Assembly: GCF_002025205.1 (NCBI RefSeq) | Contig: NZ_CP019947.1 | Coordinates: forward strand, 4,502,001-4,566,000 | DNA length: 64,000 bases | From: Pseudomonas sp. CC6-YY-74 | GTDB lineage: Bacteria; Pseudomonadota; Gammaproteobacteria; Pseudomonadales; Pseudomonadaceae | Direction of reading: 5' to 3' | In this document: piece by piece, positions 43,314 to 54,466 of the stretch | Position numbering within the stretch: the first letter of the stretch is position 1 | How the letters are laid out: each line of letters starts with the position of its first letter | Program-made: the position numbers and the translations under genes | Notes under the pieces: model-generated | Seen by the model: only the letters and a program-made list of their open reading frames with translations | Database searches by the model: none | What the model was told of the DNA's origin: nothing

Positions 43314-46300
43314 TTATACCGGTGCCTTCTCTGTAGTGCCAACCGTACGACGCGGGCCGAGGAAATTATGGGCGAATGCGTCGGCGGCGATGGGGCGACT
43401 GAGGATGAAGCCCTGGATCTGTTCGCAGCCTTCGGCGGCGAGAAACAGTTCCTGTTCCTTGGTTTCCACCCCTTCGGCGATCACCGTGAGTTGCATGCTG
43501 CGCCCGAGCGCAATGATGGCGCGGGCTATGGCTACGTCGTGTGGGTCGTTCGGCAGGCCGCGGACGAAGGATTGGTCGATCTTCAGGGTGTCCAGTGGCA
43601 GGCGCTTGAGGTAACTCAACGAGGAGTAGCCGGTGCCGAAGTCGTCGATGGCCAGCTGCACGCCGAGGGCTTTCAGTTGGTGGAGGATGCTCAGGGCGTC
43701 CTCGGTCTGGTTCATGATGAAGCTTTCGGTGATTTCCAGTTGCAGCAGGCTGGGGTCGAGAGAGTTGCTGTCGAGCAGCTGCGAGATGCGTTCGAGCAGG
43801 TGCGGCTGGTGCAGTTGGGCGCCGGCCAGGTTGACCGAGAGGGGGCCGAAAGGCGCGTGGAGGAGTTGCCATTCGCGCATTTGCCAGCAGGCTTGCTGCA
43901 GCACCCAGTCGCCCAGCGGCAGGATCAGCCCGGTTTCCTCGGCCAGCGGGATGAAACGGTCGGGTGGGATTTCGCCAAACACCGGGTGGATCCAGCGTAT
44001 CAGGGCTTCGGCACCGGCCAGGCGATTGGTGCTCAGGTTGAGTTTCGGCTGGTAGTAAAGTTGCAGCTCTTGGCGCTCCAGGGCGCGGCGCAGTTCATGT
44101 TCCAGGGCCATGCGTTCGGTGGCCTGAAAGGTCAGGTCGCGGGTGTACATTTCGGCCCGGTTGCGGCCTTTGGCTTTGGAGCGGTACATGGCGGCGTCGG
44201 CGTTCTTCACCAGGGTGGCGACGTCCAGGCCGTCATCCGGGTACAGGCTGATGCCGATGCTGGCGCTGATATGGAACTGGTGGTCGTCGATGTGGAAGGG
44301 CGGGCCGAAACAGGCGAGCAGTTTGTTGGCGACCCGTTTGGCGTCCTCGCTCTGGTGCAGGCCCGGCAGCAGGATGATGAACTCGTCGCCGCCGAGTCGG
44401 GCAACGGTGTCGATGTCGCGCAGTTGTTGCTTGAGGCGGATGGCAATGCTCTTGAGCAGCTGGTCGCCGGTCGGGTGGCCAAGGCTGTCGTTGATGTGCT
44501 TGAAGCGGTCGAGGTCGAGAAACAGGATTGCGCCTTGGCGCTCGTCGGTTCTCGCAGCGTCGAGTGCGGCATGCAGCCGCGTTTCGAACAGCAGGCGGTT
44601 AGGCAGGCCGGTCAACGAGTCGTGGTGGGCCTGGTAGTCGAGTCGGGCTTGGGCCTGTTTGAGTGAGCTGATATCGGCGAACACGGCGACGAAGTGCGTG
44701 GTCTGCTGGTCGGCATTGCGCACGGCGTTGATGGTCAGCCATTGCGGAAAGATTTCGGCGTTCTTGCGGCTGTTCCAGATTTCCCCTTGCCAGTGTCCTT
44801 GATCTTCCAGTTGGTGCCACATGGCACTGTAAAAAGCGCTGTCGTGCTGGCCGGAGGCAAGTAGCCGGGGTGTTTGCCCGAGCGCTTCGGCTTCGCTAAA
44901 GCCGGTAATTGCGCTGAAGGCGCGGTTGACCGCGACTATGCGCTGCTGGGGGTCGGTGATCATCACGCCTTCGGCGGTGCTTTCGAACACGGTGGCGGCC
45001 TGCTGGAGTTTTTCCTGCATGAGCTGGCGTTCGGTGATGTCGCGGGCGATGGTCAGCAGACAGGCCTCGTCGCCGACCTGGATCGGTTGGGCAGACAGTT
45101 CGCACAGGCGTGTCTGCCCATCGCGGGTGCGGATCGAGGCGCTCAGTTCATGCACGCTGCCGTGCAGGTCGATCTGCTCGATCATCCTGACGCGGTCTGC
45201 GGGGTCGGCCCAGACACCCAGTTCCAGGGTTGAGCGGCCGGCTGCTTGGCTGCTGCTGTAGCCGGTGATACGGCTGAAGCCTTGATTGATTTCGATCAGC
45301 TGGCCGTCGCGAACGCGGCTGATCACGAGGCCGTCGGGGGAGGCGTGGAAGGCTTTGGCGAATTTTTCTTCGGAGTTCAGCAGTTGCTGTTGGGTGGCTT
45401 TGAGTTGGCTGATGTCGCGTACCACCATTACCAGCGCCGGCGTATCGGCGAGCTGGAAGGCTTGGGCGGAGATCAGGCCGGTGAAGGATTGGCCGTCACG
45501 CCGCTGAAAGGAAATTTCCAGGTTGCGTAGGCTCTCGTCTTGCAGGCGTCTGAGCAGGGTCTGGCCGATGCCGGGGCTGCCCCAGATGTTCAATTCGGTG
45601 GCAGTTTTGCCGAGCGCCTCGCTGACGGGGATGCCGGTCTGCTGTTCGAAGGCGTTGTTGGCTTCCAGCAGGCAGCCGTCGGCCCTGCGCGCGATCACCA
45701 GGATGTCCGGGCATTGTTGGAATACCGAGGCGAATTTCTGTTCGGAGAGGCGCAGGGCCTGCTCGGCCTGTTTGGCTTCGCTGATGTCGACCATCAGGCC
45801 GCGCATGATCGTCTCGTCGCCACTGCGGGCCAGGGTAACGATGTCGCGGATCCATAGCACGCGACCGTCGGCGGCATACATGCGGTAGTCGAGGCTATGG
45901 TCGCGGCCGGCGGTGCTTTCGCGTTGGCAGTAGCCGAGGGCCTGCTGTGCGTCATCCGGGTGCAGGGTACTCAGCCAGAAGCCTGGACGTTTCCAGTCGG
46001 CCAGCGGATAGCCGAGCAGTTTTTCCGCATGTTGCGAGACGTAGGTAAAGCTGTAGTCATCCAGGCGTGCTTCCCAGGCGATGGCCGAGAGGTTTTCCAC
46101 CAGGCTGCGGTAGTGTTGTTCGCTGTTGCGCAATTTTTGTTCGAGCAGACTGCGAGTGGCCATTTCGGCATGCAGGCGGCGGTTGATACGCAGTATCACG
46201 GCGATGATGGCGCACAGTGCAAGCAAAGCCGGGAGGCCGTACAGCAGCAGTTCGCGCCAGATGCTGCGCCTGTCCTCTAGGTGGCCGACCCAGCGCGCCT

Positions 46301-47048
46301 GCAGGGCACTGATTTCGCTGCTACTGATGTCGGCGAGGAGCTTGTCGAGAATCCCGATGAGCACCGCGTGGTCGCGTGGCGCGGCCATGGAGAGCTTATA
46401 GCGGTAGGGCGTTTCGCCACTGATGGTCAGGCCTTTCAGTTTGAGCTGGCGCATGCTCCAGACACTGGAGGCGAGGTCGCCGATCAAGGCATCGGCCTGG
46501 CCGGTTGCTAGTGCTTGCAGGGCCGCATTGACGGTCGGCAGCGGTAGCAGGTTGAGGTCAGGGTGCTGGCTGCGCAACAGTACATGGGGCGCATAATTAT
46601 CGACCACGGTAATTTTAAGGCCATGGAGGTCCTTCATCGCGCGTGGTTGCGGGCCGTCATCGCGCGCCAGGATGACAATCGGGAAGTCCAGATAAGGACG
46701 GCTGAAGGCCAGGTAAGCCTGCCGTTCAGGCGTGGCCATGACCGCGGGCAATAAGTCCAGTTGGCCGGCCTTGGCCTGCTCCAGTACTTCGCTCCAGCTG
46801 GTGCTGTCGCTCGGTTGCAGGCTCACGCCCAGGCGTTGCTCGAGCAAGGCGATGTAGTCGGCGGCCAGGCCCTGGTAGCGGCCCTGTGGGTCGCGGAACT
46901 CGAATGGCGGCCAGGAGGCGTCGATGCCCAGGCGCAATACGGGGTGCTCGGCAAGCCAGGCGCGCTCCTCTTCGCTGAGCGACAAGGCTGCAACCGGACT
47001 GACCCAATACACCAGACACAACAGGAGAATGGCCGGCAATCGCGGCAT
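43314..47048 (-). CDS. rmcA: RmcA-like c-di-GMP enzyme: SBP-TM-PAS-GGDEF-EAL
   Basis: 1244 residues from the ATG at 47048. In order: Sec signal (LPAILLLCLVYWV), periplasmic family 3 binding domain (about 30-265), a membrane helix about 280-300 (YGLPALLALCAIIAVILRI), four PAS domains, a GGDEF domain with intact RLGGDEF, and an EAL domain with AEALIRW. Length, order and position next to rpoD match RmcA (PA0575) of P. aeruginosa, a redox-linked phosphodiesterase. Both catalytic motifs are intact here, so either activity is possible. It lies 15 bases after the tRNA in the other sense of reading and ends just before it. Confidence 0.93.
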   Translation of the reverse strand: MPRLPAILLLCLVYWVSPVAALSLSEEERAWLAEHPVLRLGIDASWPPFEFRDPQGRYQGLAADYIALLEQRLGVSLQPSDSTSWSEVLEQAKAGQLDLLPAVMATPERQAYLAFSRPYLDFPIVILARDDGPQPRAMKDLHGLKITVVDNYAPHVLLRSQHPDLNLLPLPTVNAALQALATGQADALIGDLASSVWSMRQLKLKGLTISGETPYRYKLSMAAPRDHAVLIGILDKLLADISSSEISALQARWVGHLEDRRSIWRELLLYGLPALLALCAIIAVILRINRRLHAEMATRSLLEQKLRNSEQHYRSLVENLSAIAWEARLDDYSFTYVSQHAEKLLGYPLADWKRPGFWLSTLHPDDAQQALGYCQRESTAGRDHSLDYRMYAADGRVLWIRDIVTLARSGDETIMRGLMVDISEAKQAEQALRLSEQKFASVFQQCPDILVIARRADGCLLEANNAFEQQTGIPVSEALGKTATELNIWGSPGIGQTLLRRLQDESLRNLEISFQRRDGQSFTGLISAQAFQLADTPALVMVVRDISQLKATQQQLLNSEEKFAKAFHASPDGLVISRVRDGQLIEINQGFSRITGYSSSQAAGRSTLELGVWADPADRVRMIEQIDLHGSVHELSASIRTRDGQTRLCELSAQPIQVGDEACLLTIARDITERQLMQEKLQQAATVFESTAEGVMITDPQQRIVAVNRAFSAITGFSEAEALGQTPRLLASGQHDSAFYSAMWHQLEDQGHWQGEIWNSRKNAEIFPQWLTINAVRNADQQTTHFVAVFADISSLKQAQARLDYQAHHDSLTGLPNRLLFETRLHAALDAARTDERQGAILFLDLDRFKHINDSLGHPTGDQLLKSIAIRLKQQLRDIDTVARLGGDEFIILLPGLHQSEDAKRVANKLLACFGPPFHIDDHQFHISASIGISLYPDDGLDVATLVKNADAAMYRSKAKGRNRAEMYTRDLTFQATERMALEHELRRALERQELQLYYQPKLNLSTNRLAGAEALIRWIHPVFGEIPPDRFIPLAEETGLILPLGDWVLQQACWQMREWQLLHAPFGPLSVNLAGAQLHQPHLLERISQLLDSNSLDPSLLQLEITESFIMNQTEDALSILHQLKALGVQLAIDDFGTGYSSLSYLKRLPLDTLKIDQSFVRGLPNDPHDVAIARAIIALGRSMQLTVIAEGVETKEQELFLAAEGCEQIQGFILSRPIAADAFAHNFLGPRRTVGTTEKAPV

Positions 47049-47118
47049 GACGGCCTCGTAACAGATCGAGTGATGTGTCGAGTGTAGACGGGGCTTGGCA
47101 CGCAAGGCCAGCAGATAG

Positions 47119-47147
47119 CAAAACCCCGGTTTGGGCCGGGGGTTTTG
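47119..47147 (-). terminator. Intrinsic terminator downstream of rpoD
   Basis: On the minus strand: AAAACCCCCGG, loop CCCAAA, CCGGGGTTTT. It lies just after the rpoD stop. Confidence 0.85.
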
Positions 47148-47149
47148 GA

Positions 47150-49000
<1,851 letters not shown>

Positions 49001-49067
49001 AACACCCTATCCACTGAAGGTCTTGGCGGGCTAAAAACAAGCCGCGGATTATACCCGAATAAGACCC

Positions 49068-51059
49068 CTATGCGCCAGTTGGGCTCGGGATTACCGGTGA
49101 TGCATTACGGCTCAGCAGGTTGCGCAGCTGGTTTTTTTCCTCTGCACTCAACTCACTTTGACGGGCTTTGTTGATCAAATGTTCCAGGCTGCGCTCGCGT
49201 TGGCGGGCTACAAGACTAGTTATAGTGTCGAAAAACTGTTGTTCAAGGTTGTCGGCCGAAATCAGCCACTCCTTTTCCGCCAGGGCCCGCAATAGGCGGC
49301 CCTGATCGGTACCGTGCCAGCGCGCGATCAGTTGCAGTGCGCGCAGTTTCGGGTTCTTTTGCAGGGCGCCGAGCAGGGCAACCAGCAATTGTGCGTAGGT
49401 GTCATCTTCGGCGGCGAAGTGGCTGACGTCTTCGACGTTCTGCGCCAGTTCCGGGTGATGCAGCAGTGTGCGTAAAGCGCTCAGGTGCGGCGATTCGACG
49501 CTTACGGCTGTGCGTGGTGCGCGTGGCGTGGCGTCGTCGCGACCCTTTTTACTCCACTTTCCGCCTTCTTTCTTCCAGTTGCTCTTGCCCTTGCTGTGCT
49601 CGAAGCCCGCCGTTGGGTTGGGGTTTTCGTATTCATTGTGGCTGGGGGCGACATCATAGTAGGCGCTATCGGGGATTTCGCCATGCTCCGGATAGTAGTC
49701 GCCGGGCGTCGCATGACTGGTGTGCGATTGGGCGCTGCTTTTGCCGGTTGGTGCCATCTGGCTCAGGGTTTCACCGCTGAGTCCGGTGATTTCGGTCAGG
49801 CGCTGGCGCATTAGGGTGCGCAGGTTGTTGCCGGGAATTTTGTCGATCAGCGGGGCGGCCAGGGTCACCAGATGGGCTTTGCCTTCGAGTGAGCGCGGGT
49901 CGGCCTCTTCGCTGAGTTGCTGGAAGAAGTAGTCGGCCAGCGGTTGCGCCTGCTGGTTGATGCGGGCGCGGAAGGCGTCGGTGCCTTCGCTGCGCACCAG
50001 GGTGTCCGGGTCTTCGCCGTCCGGCAGAAACAGGAAGCGTGCGCGTCGGCCATCCTGCAGGCTCGGCAGGGTCGCTTCCAGGGCGCGCCAGGCGGCATTG
50101 CGTCCGGCGGCATCGCCGTCGAAGCAGAACAGTACACTGGGCACGACGCGGAACAGGCGCTTGAGGTGTTCTTCGCTGGTGGCGGTGCCGAGGGTGGCGA
50201 CGGCGTTGCGCAGGCCTTGCTGGGCCAGGGCGATGACGTCCATGTAGCCTTCGACGACCATGATTTCGTCGAGGTCGCGGTTGCTTTTGCGTGCCTCGAA
50301 CAGGCCGTAGAGTTCCTGGCCCTTGTGGAATACCGGGGTTTCCGGGGAGTTCAGATACTTGGGTTTGTCGTCGCCGAGTACCCGGCCGCCGAAGGCGATC
50401 ACCCGGCCGCGGCTGTCGCGGATGGGGAAGATCACGCGGTCGCGGAAGCGGTCGTAGCGCTTAACTTTTTCCGGGTTGTCGGCGTTTTCAACCAGCAGGC
50501 CGGCATCGATCATGGCCTTCTGCTGCAGGCCGTCACTGGCCAGGTGCTTGAACAGGTTGTCCCAGCCTGGTGGGGCGAAGCCCAGGCCGAAATCGCGGGC
50601 GATCTCGCCGGACAGGCCGCGACCCTTGAGGTACTCCACGGCGGCCTTGCGCTGTGGATGGCTCTTCAGGGCTTGGCGGTAGTACTCGGCTGCGGCGGTC
50701 AGCAGTGGGTATAGCGGTGAGTCGGTGGGTTGGCGCGGTTTGCTGTCGCGTCCGTTTTCTTCGCGCGGCACGTCCATGCCGGCGCGCTTGGCCATATCCT
50801 CGACCGCCTGGGGGAAGTCCAGTTGGTCGTGGTCCATGATGAAGCCCAGGGCGTTGCCGCCCGCGCCGCAGCCGAAGCAGTAATAAAACTGTTTGTCCGG
50901 GCTGACGCTGAATGAGGGGGTTTTTTCTTTATGAAAGGGGCAGCAGGCGGTGTAGTTCTTGCCGGCCTTTTTCAGCTGGATGCGCGAGGCGACCACGTCG
51001 ACGATATCGGTGCGGTTGAGCAGGTCATCGATAAAAGACTGGGGGATCAGGCCGGCCAT
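49068..51059 (-). CDS. dnaG: DNA primase DnaG
   Basis: 663 residues. CHC2-type zinc finger ligands C40, H43, C61 and C64; RNA polymerase domain with TOPRIM motif VVEGYMDVIAL and the following DGDAAG; C-terminal DnaB-interacting domain. A variable linker around 430-520 is rich in Asn, Ser and Lys. It makes RNA primers at the replication fork. It lies between rpsU and rpoD. Confidence 0.98.
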   Translation of the reverse strand: MAGLIPQSFIDDLLNRTDIVDVVASRIQLKKAGKNYTACCPFHKEKTPSFSVSPDKQFYYCFGCGAGGNALGFIMDHDQLDFPQAVEDMAKRAGMDVPREENGRDSKPRQPTDSPLYPLLTAAAEYYRQALKSHPQRKAAVEYLKGRGLSGEIARDFGLGFAPPGWDNLFKHLASDGLQQKAMIDAGLLVENADNPEKVKRYDRFRDRVIFPIRDSRGRVIAFGGRVLGDDKPKYLNSPETPVFHKGQELYGLFEARKSNRDLDEIMVVEGYMDVIALAQQGLRNAVATLGTATSEEHLKRLFRVVPSVLFCFDGDAAGRNAAWRALEATLPSLQDGRRARFLFLPDGEDPDTLVRSEGTDAFRARINQQAQPLADYFFQQLSEEADPRSLEGKAHLVTLAAPLIDKIPGNNLRTLMRQRLTEITGLSGETLSQMAPTGKSSAQSHTSHATPGDYYPEHGEIPDSAYYDVAPSHNEYENPNPTAGFEHSKGKSNWKKEGGKWSKKGRDDATPRAPRTAVSVESPHLSALRTLLHHPELAQNVEDVSHFAAEDDTYAQLLVALLGALQKNPKLRALQLIARWHGTDQGRLLRALAEKEWLISADNLEQQFFDTITSLVARQRERSLEHLINKARQSELSAEEKNQLRNLLSRNASPVIPSPTGA

Positions 51060-51118
51060 AGTTGCTCAGGATACTGCCGTGCGAGGCGGCTGGACAATAT
51101 TGCGGAAACTAAAAGACC

Positions 51119-51174
51119 CCGCGCCACCCGTGGGTGGTGCGGAGTCCAAAAGCGAAGCCCGGCCGAGGCCGGGC
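51119..51174 (-). terminator. Two hairpins between rpsU and dnaG
   Basis: An 8-bp stem GCCCGGCC/GGCCGGGC at 51157-51174 and a 9-bp stem GCGCCACCC/GGGTGGTGC at 51121-51140, the latter followed on the minus strand by GGGGTCTTTT. An attenuating terminator at this place is known for the rpsU-dnaG-rpoD operon of enteric bacteria. Confidence 0.7.
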
Positions 51175-51198
51175 ATTCAGGCGTTGCGCTTGTACGTA

Positions 51199-51414
51199 TT
51201 AGTACAGGCGAACGCTGCGGCGCTGTTCGCGCTGTACTTTCTTGGCGTGACGCTTAACAGCGGCTGCTGCTTTGCGCTTGCGCTCGGAAGTCGGTTTTTC
51301 ATAAAATTCACGGCTGCGAATTTCGGCCAGAACACCGGCTTTTTCGCAAGAGCGCTTGAAACGACGCAGAGCTACGTCGAAGGGTTCGTTCTCTTTAAGT
51401 TTGACGGCTGGCAT
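51199..51414 (-). CDS. rpsU: 30S ribosomal protein S21
   Basis: 71 residues, the normal S21 length, very basic: MPAVKLKENEPFDVALRRFK, then RSCEKAGVLAEIRSREFYEK and the Lys/Arg-rich tail ending VRLY. It takes part in translation initiation. GAAGG lies upstream of the start at 51414. It is divergent from tsaD. Confidence 0.97.
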   Translation of the reverse strand: MPAVKLKENEPFDVALRRFKRSCEKAGVLAEIRSREFYEKPTSERKRKAAAAVKRHAKKVQREQRRSVRLY

Positions 51415-51620
51415 CCAGGGCGTACCTTCTTTATTACCGGGGGGTGTCGTACTCCTGGCAAATGGCGCTGGAGAACGTACGTTTTTAAGGGTTGCGGATG
51501 TTACCGCCTCATCGCCAGGAATGCAAAGCCTCTGATCGAAAAGGACTGGTCTGAGTCCGCCAGCGCCGATTATCATGCGCGCCTTCTGGCGTTCAGCCTC
51601 TCCATATCAAGGCGTTGCCC

Positions 51621-52646
51621 ATGCTGGTACTGGGATTGGAAACTTCATGCGATGAGACAGGTGTCGCACTCTATCACAGCGAGCGTGGCCTGCTGGCCGA
51701 TGCCTTGTTCAGTCAGATCGAGCAGCACCGCATCTACGGAGGGGTGGTGCCCGAGCTGGCCTCGCGCGATCACGTCAAGCGCATGCTGCCGTTGATCCGC
51801 GAGGTATTGGCCGAGGCCGAGTGCACACCGAGCGATATCGAGGCCGTTGCCTATACCGCAGGCCCGGGCTTGGTTGGGGCGCTGTTGGTGGGCGCTTCCT
51901 GCGCCCAGGCGCTGGCCTTCGCCTGGGGCATTCCTGCGCTTGGCGTGCACCATATGGAGGGCCACTTGCTGGCGCCGATGCTGGAAGAAAACCCACCAGC
52001 TTTTCCGTTCGTCGCTTTGTTGGTCTCCGGTGGTCATACCCAGTTGGTGAGGGTCGATGGCATCGGTCGTTATCAGCTGCTCGGCGAGTCCCTCGACGAT
52101 GCCGCCGGCGAAGCCTTCGACAAGACCGCCAAGATGATGGGCCTGCAATATCCGGGCGGACCGGAAATCGCGCGACTGGCCGAGCAGGGCACACCGGGGC
52201 GGTTTACCTTCCCGCGGCCGATGACCGACCGGCCGGGATTGGATTTCAGTTTCAGTGGCTTGAAGACCTTTACCCTGAATACCTGGCAGCAGTGCCGCGC
52301 TGCCGGCGATGACGGCGAGCAGACCCGCTGTGACGTCGCCCTGGCGTTCCAGCAGGCGGTGGTCGATACCCTGACCATCAAGTGCCGCCGGGCGCTCAAG
52401 CAGACCGGGCTCAGCTCCCTGGTGATCGCTGGCGGCGTCAGCGCGAACAAGGCGCTGCGTCTGGGGTTGGAAAAAATGCTGACCGAGTTCAAAGGGCAGG
52501 TGTTCTACGCCCGTCCGGCGTTCTGCACCGACAACGGTGCGATGATCGCCTATGCCGGTTGCCAGCGCCTCAAGGCCGGGCAGCATGAGGAGCTGAACAT
52601 CAAGGTGCAGGCGCGTTGGCCGATGGAGGCGTTGCCGGCGCTCTAG
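51621..52646 (+). CDS. tsaD: tRNA N6-threonylcarbamoyladenosine transferase TsaD
   Basis: 341 residues. ASKHA-fold protein with N-terminal LVLGLETSCDETGVALY, metal-binding HHMEGHL, LVSGGHTQLV, and the phosphate loop VIAGGVSANKALR. With TsaB and TsaE it places the t6A modification on tRNAs reading ANN codons. Start at 51621 gives the standard N-terminus. Divergent from rpsU as in Pseudomonas genomes. Confidence 0.97.
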   Translation: MLVLGLETSCDETGVALYHSERGLLADALFSQIEQHRIYGGVVPELASRDHVKRMLPLIREVLAEAECTPSDIEAVAYTAGPGLVGALLVGASCAQALAFAWGIPALGVHHMEGHLLAPMLEENPPAFPFVALLVSGGHTQLVRVDGIGRYQLLGESLDDAAGEAFDKTAKMMGLQYPGGPEIARLAEQGTPGRFTFPRPMTDRPGLDFSFSGLKTFTLNTWQQCRAAGDDGEQTRCDVALAFQQAVVDTLTIKCRRALKQTGLSSLVIAGGVSANKALRLGLEKMLTEFKGQVFYARPAFCTDNGAMIAYAGCQRLKAGQHEELNIKVQARWPMEALPAL

Positions 52647-52703
52647 CGGCGAACGGCATGGCGCAAGCTCCAGCCGGTCTGCCGCTGGTCTTGCGGCGGC
52701 TAG

Positions 52704-53273
52704 CTAGAAATGCCGTTCTCGGCCGTCGAACAGATCACGTAGATTGCTACGGTGTCGCCAGATGATCAGGCCGGTCACTGCGCTCATCGGCAGCAGTCCT
52801 TCGGGTTGTTGCCAGGCCAATAATGGCAGGCTCAGCGGGATGGCGATCAGCGCGGCCAATGAGCTGGTGCGGGTCAGGTTGAAACTCAGTAGCCAGGCGC
52901 AGATGGCCAGCAGTGCAGCCGGCGGGTACAGCCCCAGCAGCATGCCGGTGGCCGTGGCGACGCCTTTGCCGCCTTGGAAGCGAAAGTACAGCGGGTAAAG
53001 ATGGCCGATCACGGCGGCGAGGCCCAGCCAGGCTTGCTGTTGCAGGCTCAAGCCAAGCAGGGCGCCGGTCAGGACCGGGAGCAAGCCTTTGAGCAGGTCG
53101 CCGAGCAGGGTCAAGGTGGCCAGGCGTTTGCCGGCGACCCGCAGCATATTGGTGGCGCCGGGGTTGCCGGAGCCATTGGCACGCGGATCCGGCCCACCCG
53201 CCTTGCGGCTGAGTAGAATGGCGAAGGACAGCGAGCCGAGCAGGTAGGCGAGGATCGCCAGTAACCAAAACAT
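52704..53273 (-). CDS. plsY: Acyl-phosphate glycerol-3-phosphate acyltransferase PlsY
   Basis: 189 residues from the second ATG (53273), which has GGAATGG upstream; an ATG at 53282 is possible. Five hydrophobic segments. Conserved motifs GSLSFAILLSR, the loop SGNPGATNMLR, and FRFQGGKGVATATG. It transfers the acyl group from acyl-phosphate to glycerol-3-phosphate, the first step of phospholipid synthesis, in the inner membrane. Confidence 0.95.
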   Translation of the reverse strand: MFWLLAILAYLLGSLSFAILLSRKAGGPDPRANGSGNPGATNMLRVAGKRLATLTLLGDLLKGLLPVLTGALLGLSLQQQAWLGLAAVIGHLYPLYFRFQGGKGVATATGMLLGLYPPAALLAICAWLLSFNLTRTSSLAALIAIPLSLPLLAWQQPEGLLPMSAVTGLIIWRHRSNLRDLFDGRERHF

Positions 53274-53536
53274 GGTAGCCATTCCATGGTGAAGGAATGG
53301 CTGGATTCTAGCAGGCGGTTGAAAAAGGTAGCGAGCGCCGGCGATGGCTCGAGTACGCTACCTCGATGGCGTGGACGGCTAGCCCGACAAGACAAAAGCG
53401 TGGCGTACGAGTCGCAAATGAGCATTTAAACCTGATTTCAACGCCGTATAGTCGTGCACAGTAGTTGTTCCTCGGTCAGCCAGCGATATGGTGCGGCTTT
53501 GGCGTGTTGTGGTTTTTCGAGTTGTGGAGAGCGTGC

Positions 53537-53893
53537 TTGGACACAGTTTTTATTGAGGGCCTGGAAGTCGATACGGTAATCGGCGCCTACGACTGGGAAC
53601 GGACTATTCGCCAGTGCTTGCGTCTGGATCTGTGCCTGGGTTGGGACAACCGTCCGGCAGCGGCTGGTGATGACCTGAGCAAGGCGCTCGACTACGCGGC
53701 GGTGTCGGCGCGTGTCCAGGCCTTCGCCAGCGAAGCGCAGTTCATTCTGGTGGAAACCTTTGCCGAGCGGCTGGCCGAGGTGTTGCTGAGCGAGTTCCAG
53801 ATTCCCTGGTTGCGCCTCAGGTTGACCAAGCCCGGTGCAGTGCCGGCAGCGATTGGCGGTGTTGGCGTGGAGATCGAGCGCGGATGTCGCTAA
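53537..53893 (+). CDS. folB: Dihydroneopterin aldolase FolB
   Basis: 118 residues from a TTG at 53537, placed by GGAG 7 bases upstream and by the family N-terminus DTVFIEGLEVDTVIGAYDWE. FolB converts dihydroneopterin to 6-hydroxymethyl-dihydropterin in folate synthesis. The C-terminus KPGAVPAAIGGVGVEIER is typical. It overlaps folK by 10 bases, so the two steps are translationally coupled. Confidence 0.94.
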   Translation: MDTVFIEGLEVDTVIGAYDWERTIRQCLRLDLCLGWDNRPAAAGDDLSKALDYAAVSARVQAFASEAQFILVETFAERLAEVLLSEFQIPWLRLRLTKPGAVPAAIGGVGVEIERGCR

Positions 53894-54423
53894 CTCCGGT
53901 TGTGCTTGGTCTGGGCAGCAATATCGAGCGTGAGGCGCATTTGCACGCCGGGCTCGATGCGCTGGCCGCTATGCTGCGCGACATGCGCTGTTCGCCGGTG
54001 TTCGAAAGCCAGGCGGTGGGCATCAAGAGTGGACCCTTCTTCAACCTGGTGGTGGCCGGCTATAGCGAGCTGCCGTTGGGTGAGCTGGATCGCCGGCTGA
54101 AATTCATCGAGGCGGACAACGGTCGTTATGCGCCCGAGCGCAAGGGCCTGCCGCTGGATATCGATGTGCTGCTGTATGGCGATCAAGTCGGTAATTTCGA
54201 CGGACTGGTGCTGCCGCGCGCGGAAATCCTGAAAAACGCCTTTGTACTCTGGCCGTTGGCGCTACTGGTGCCGGATAGCCTGCACCCGGCGGAACAGCGC
54301 AGTTTTGCCGCGCTGTGGCAGGCGGCGCAGATCGAGCAGCAGCTCCATCCTGTGGCATTCCAGTGGCGCGGGGCCGAGCTGACTCCAGTCGAGCTGCGCC
54401 AAACCTTCCCAGCGCCCGCCTAG
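53884..54423 (+). CDS. folK: 6-hydroxymethyl-dihydropterin pyrophosphokinase FolK
   Basis: 179 residues. HPPK motifs: LGLGSNIERE, GPFFNLVV, and the ATP/Mg-binding GLPLDIDVLLYG followed by LPRAEILKNAFVLWPL (family LPHPRxxxRxFVLxPL, here with Ala-Glu and Lys-Asn variants). It performs the step after FolB. Confidence 0.93.
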   Translation: MSLTPVVLGLGSNIEREAHLHAGLDALAAMLRDMRCSPVFESQAVGIKSGPFFNLVVAGYSELPLGELDRRLKFIEADNGRYAPERKGLPLDIDVLLYGDQVGNFDGLVLPRAEILKNAFVLWPLALLVPDSLHPAEQRSFAALWQAAQIEQQLHPVAFQWRGAELTPVELRQTFPAPA

Positions 54424-54466
54424 ACCGCGCGGCGCGCGCCGTCGACGTTAGGCCGCAGGGGTTGGC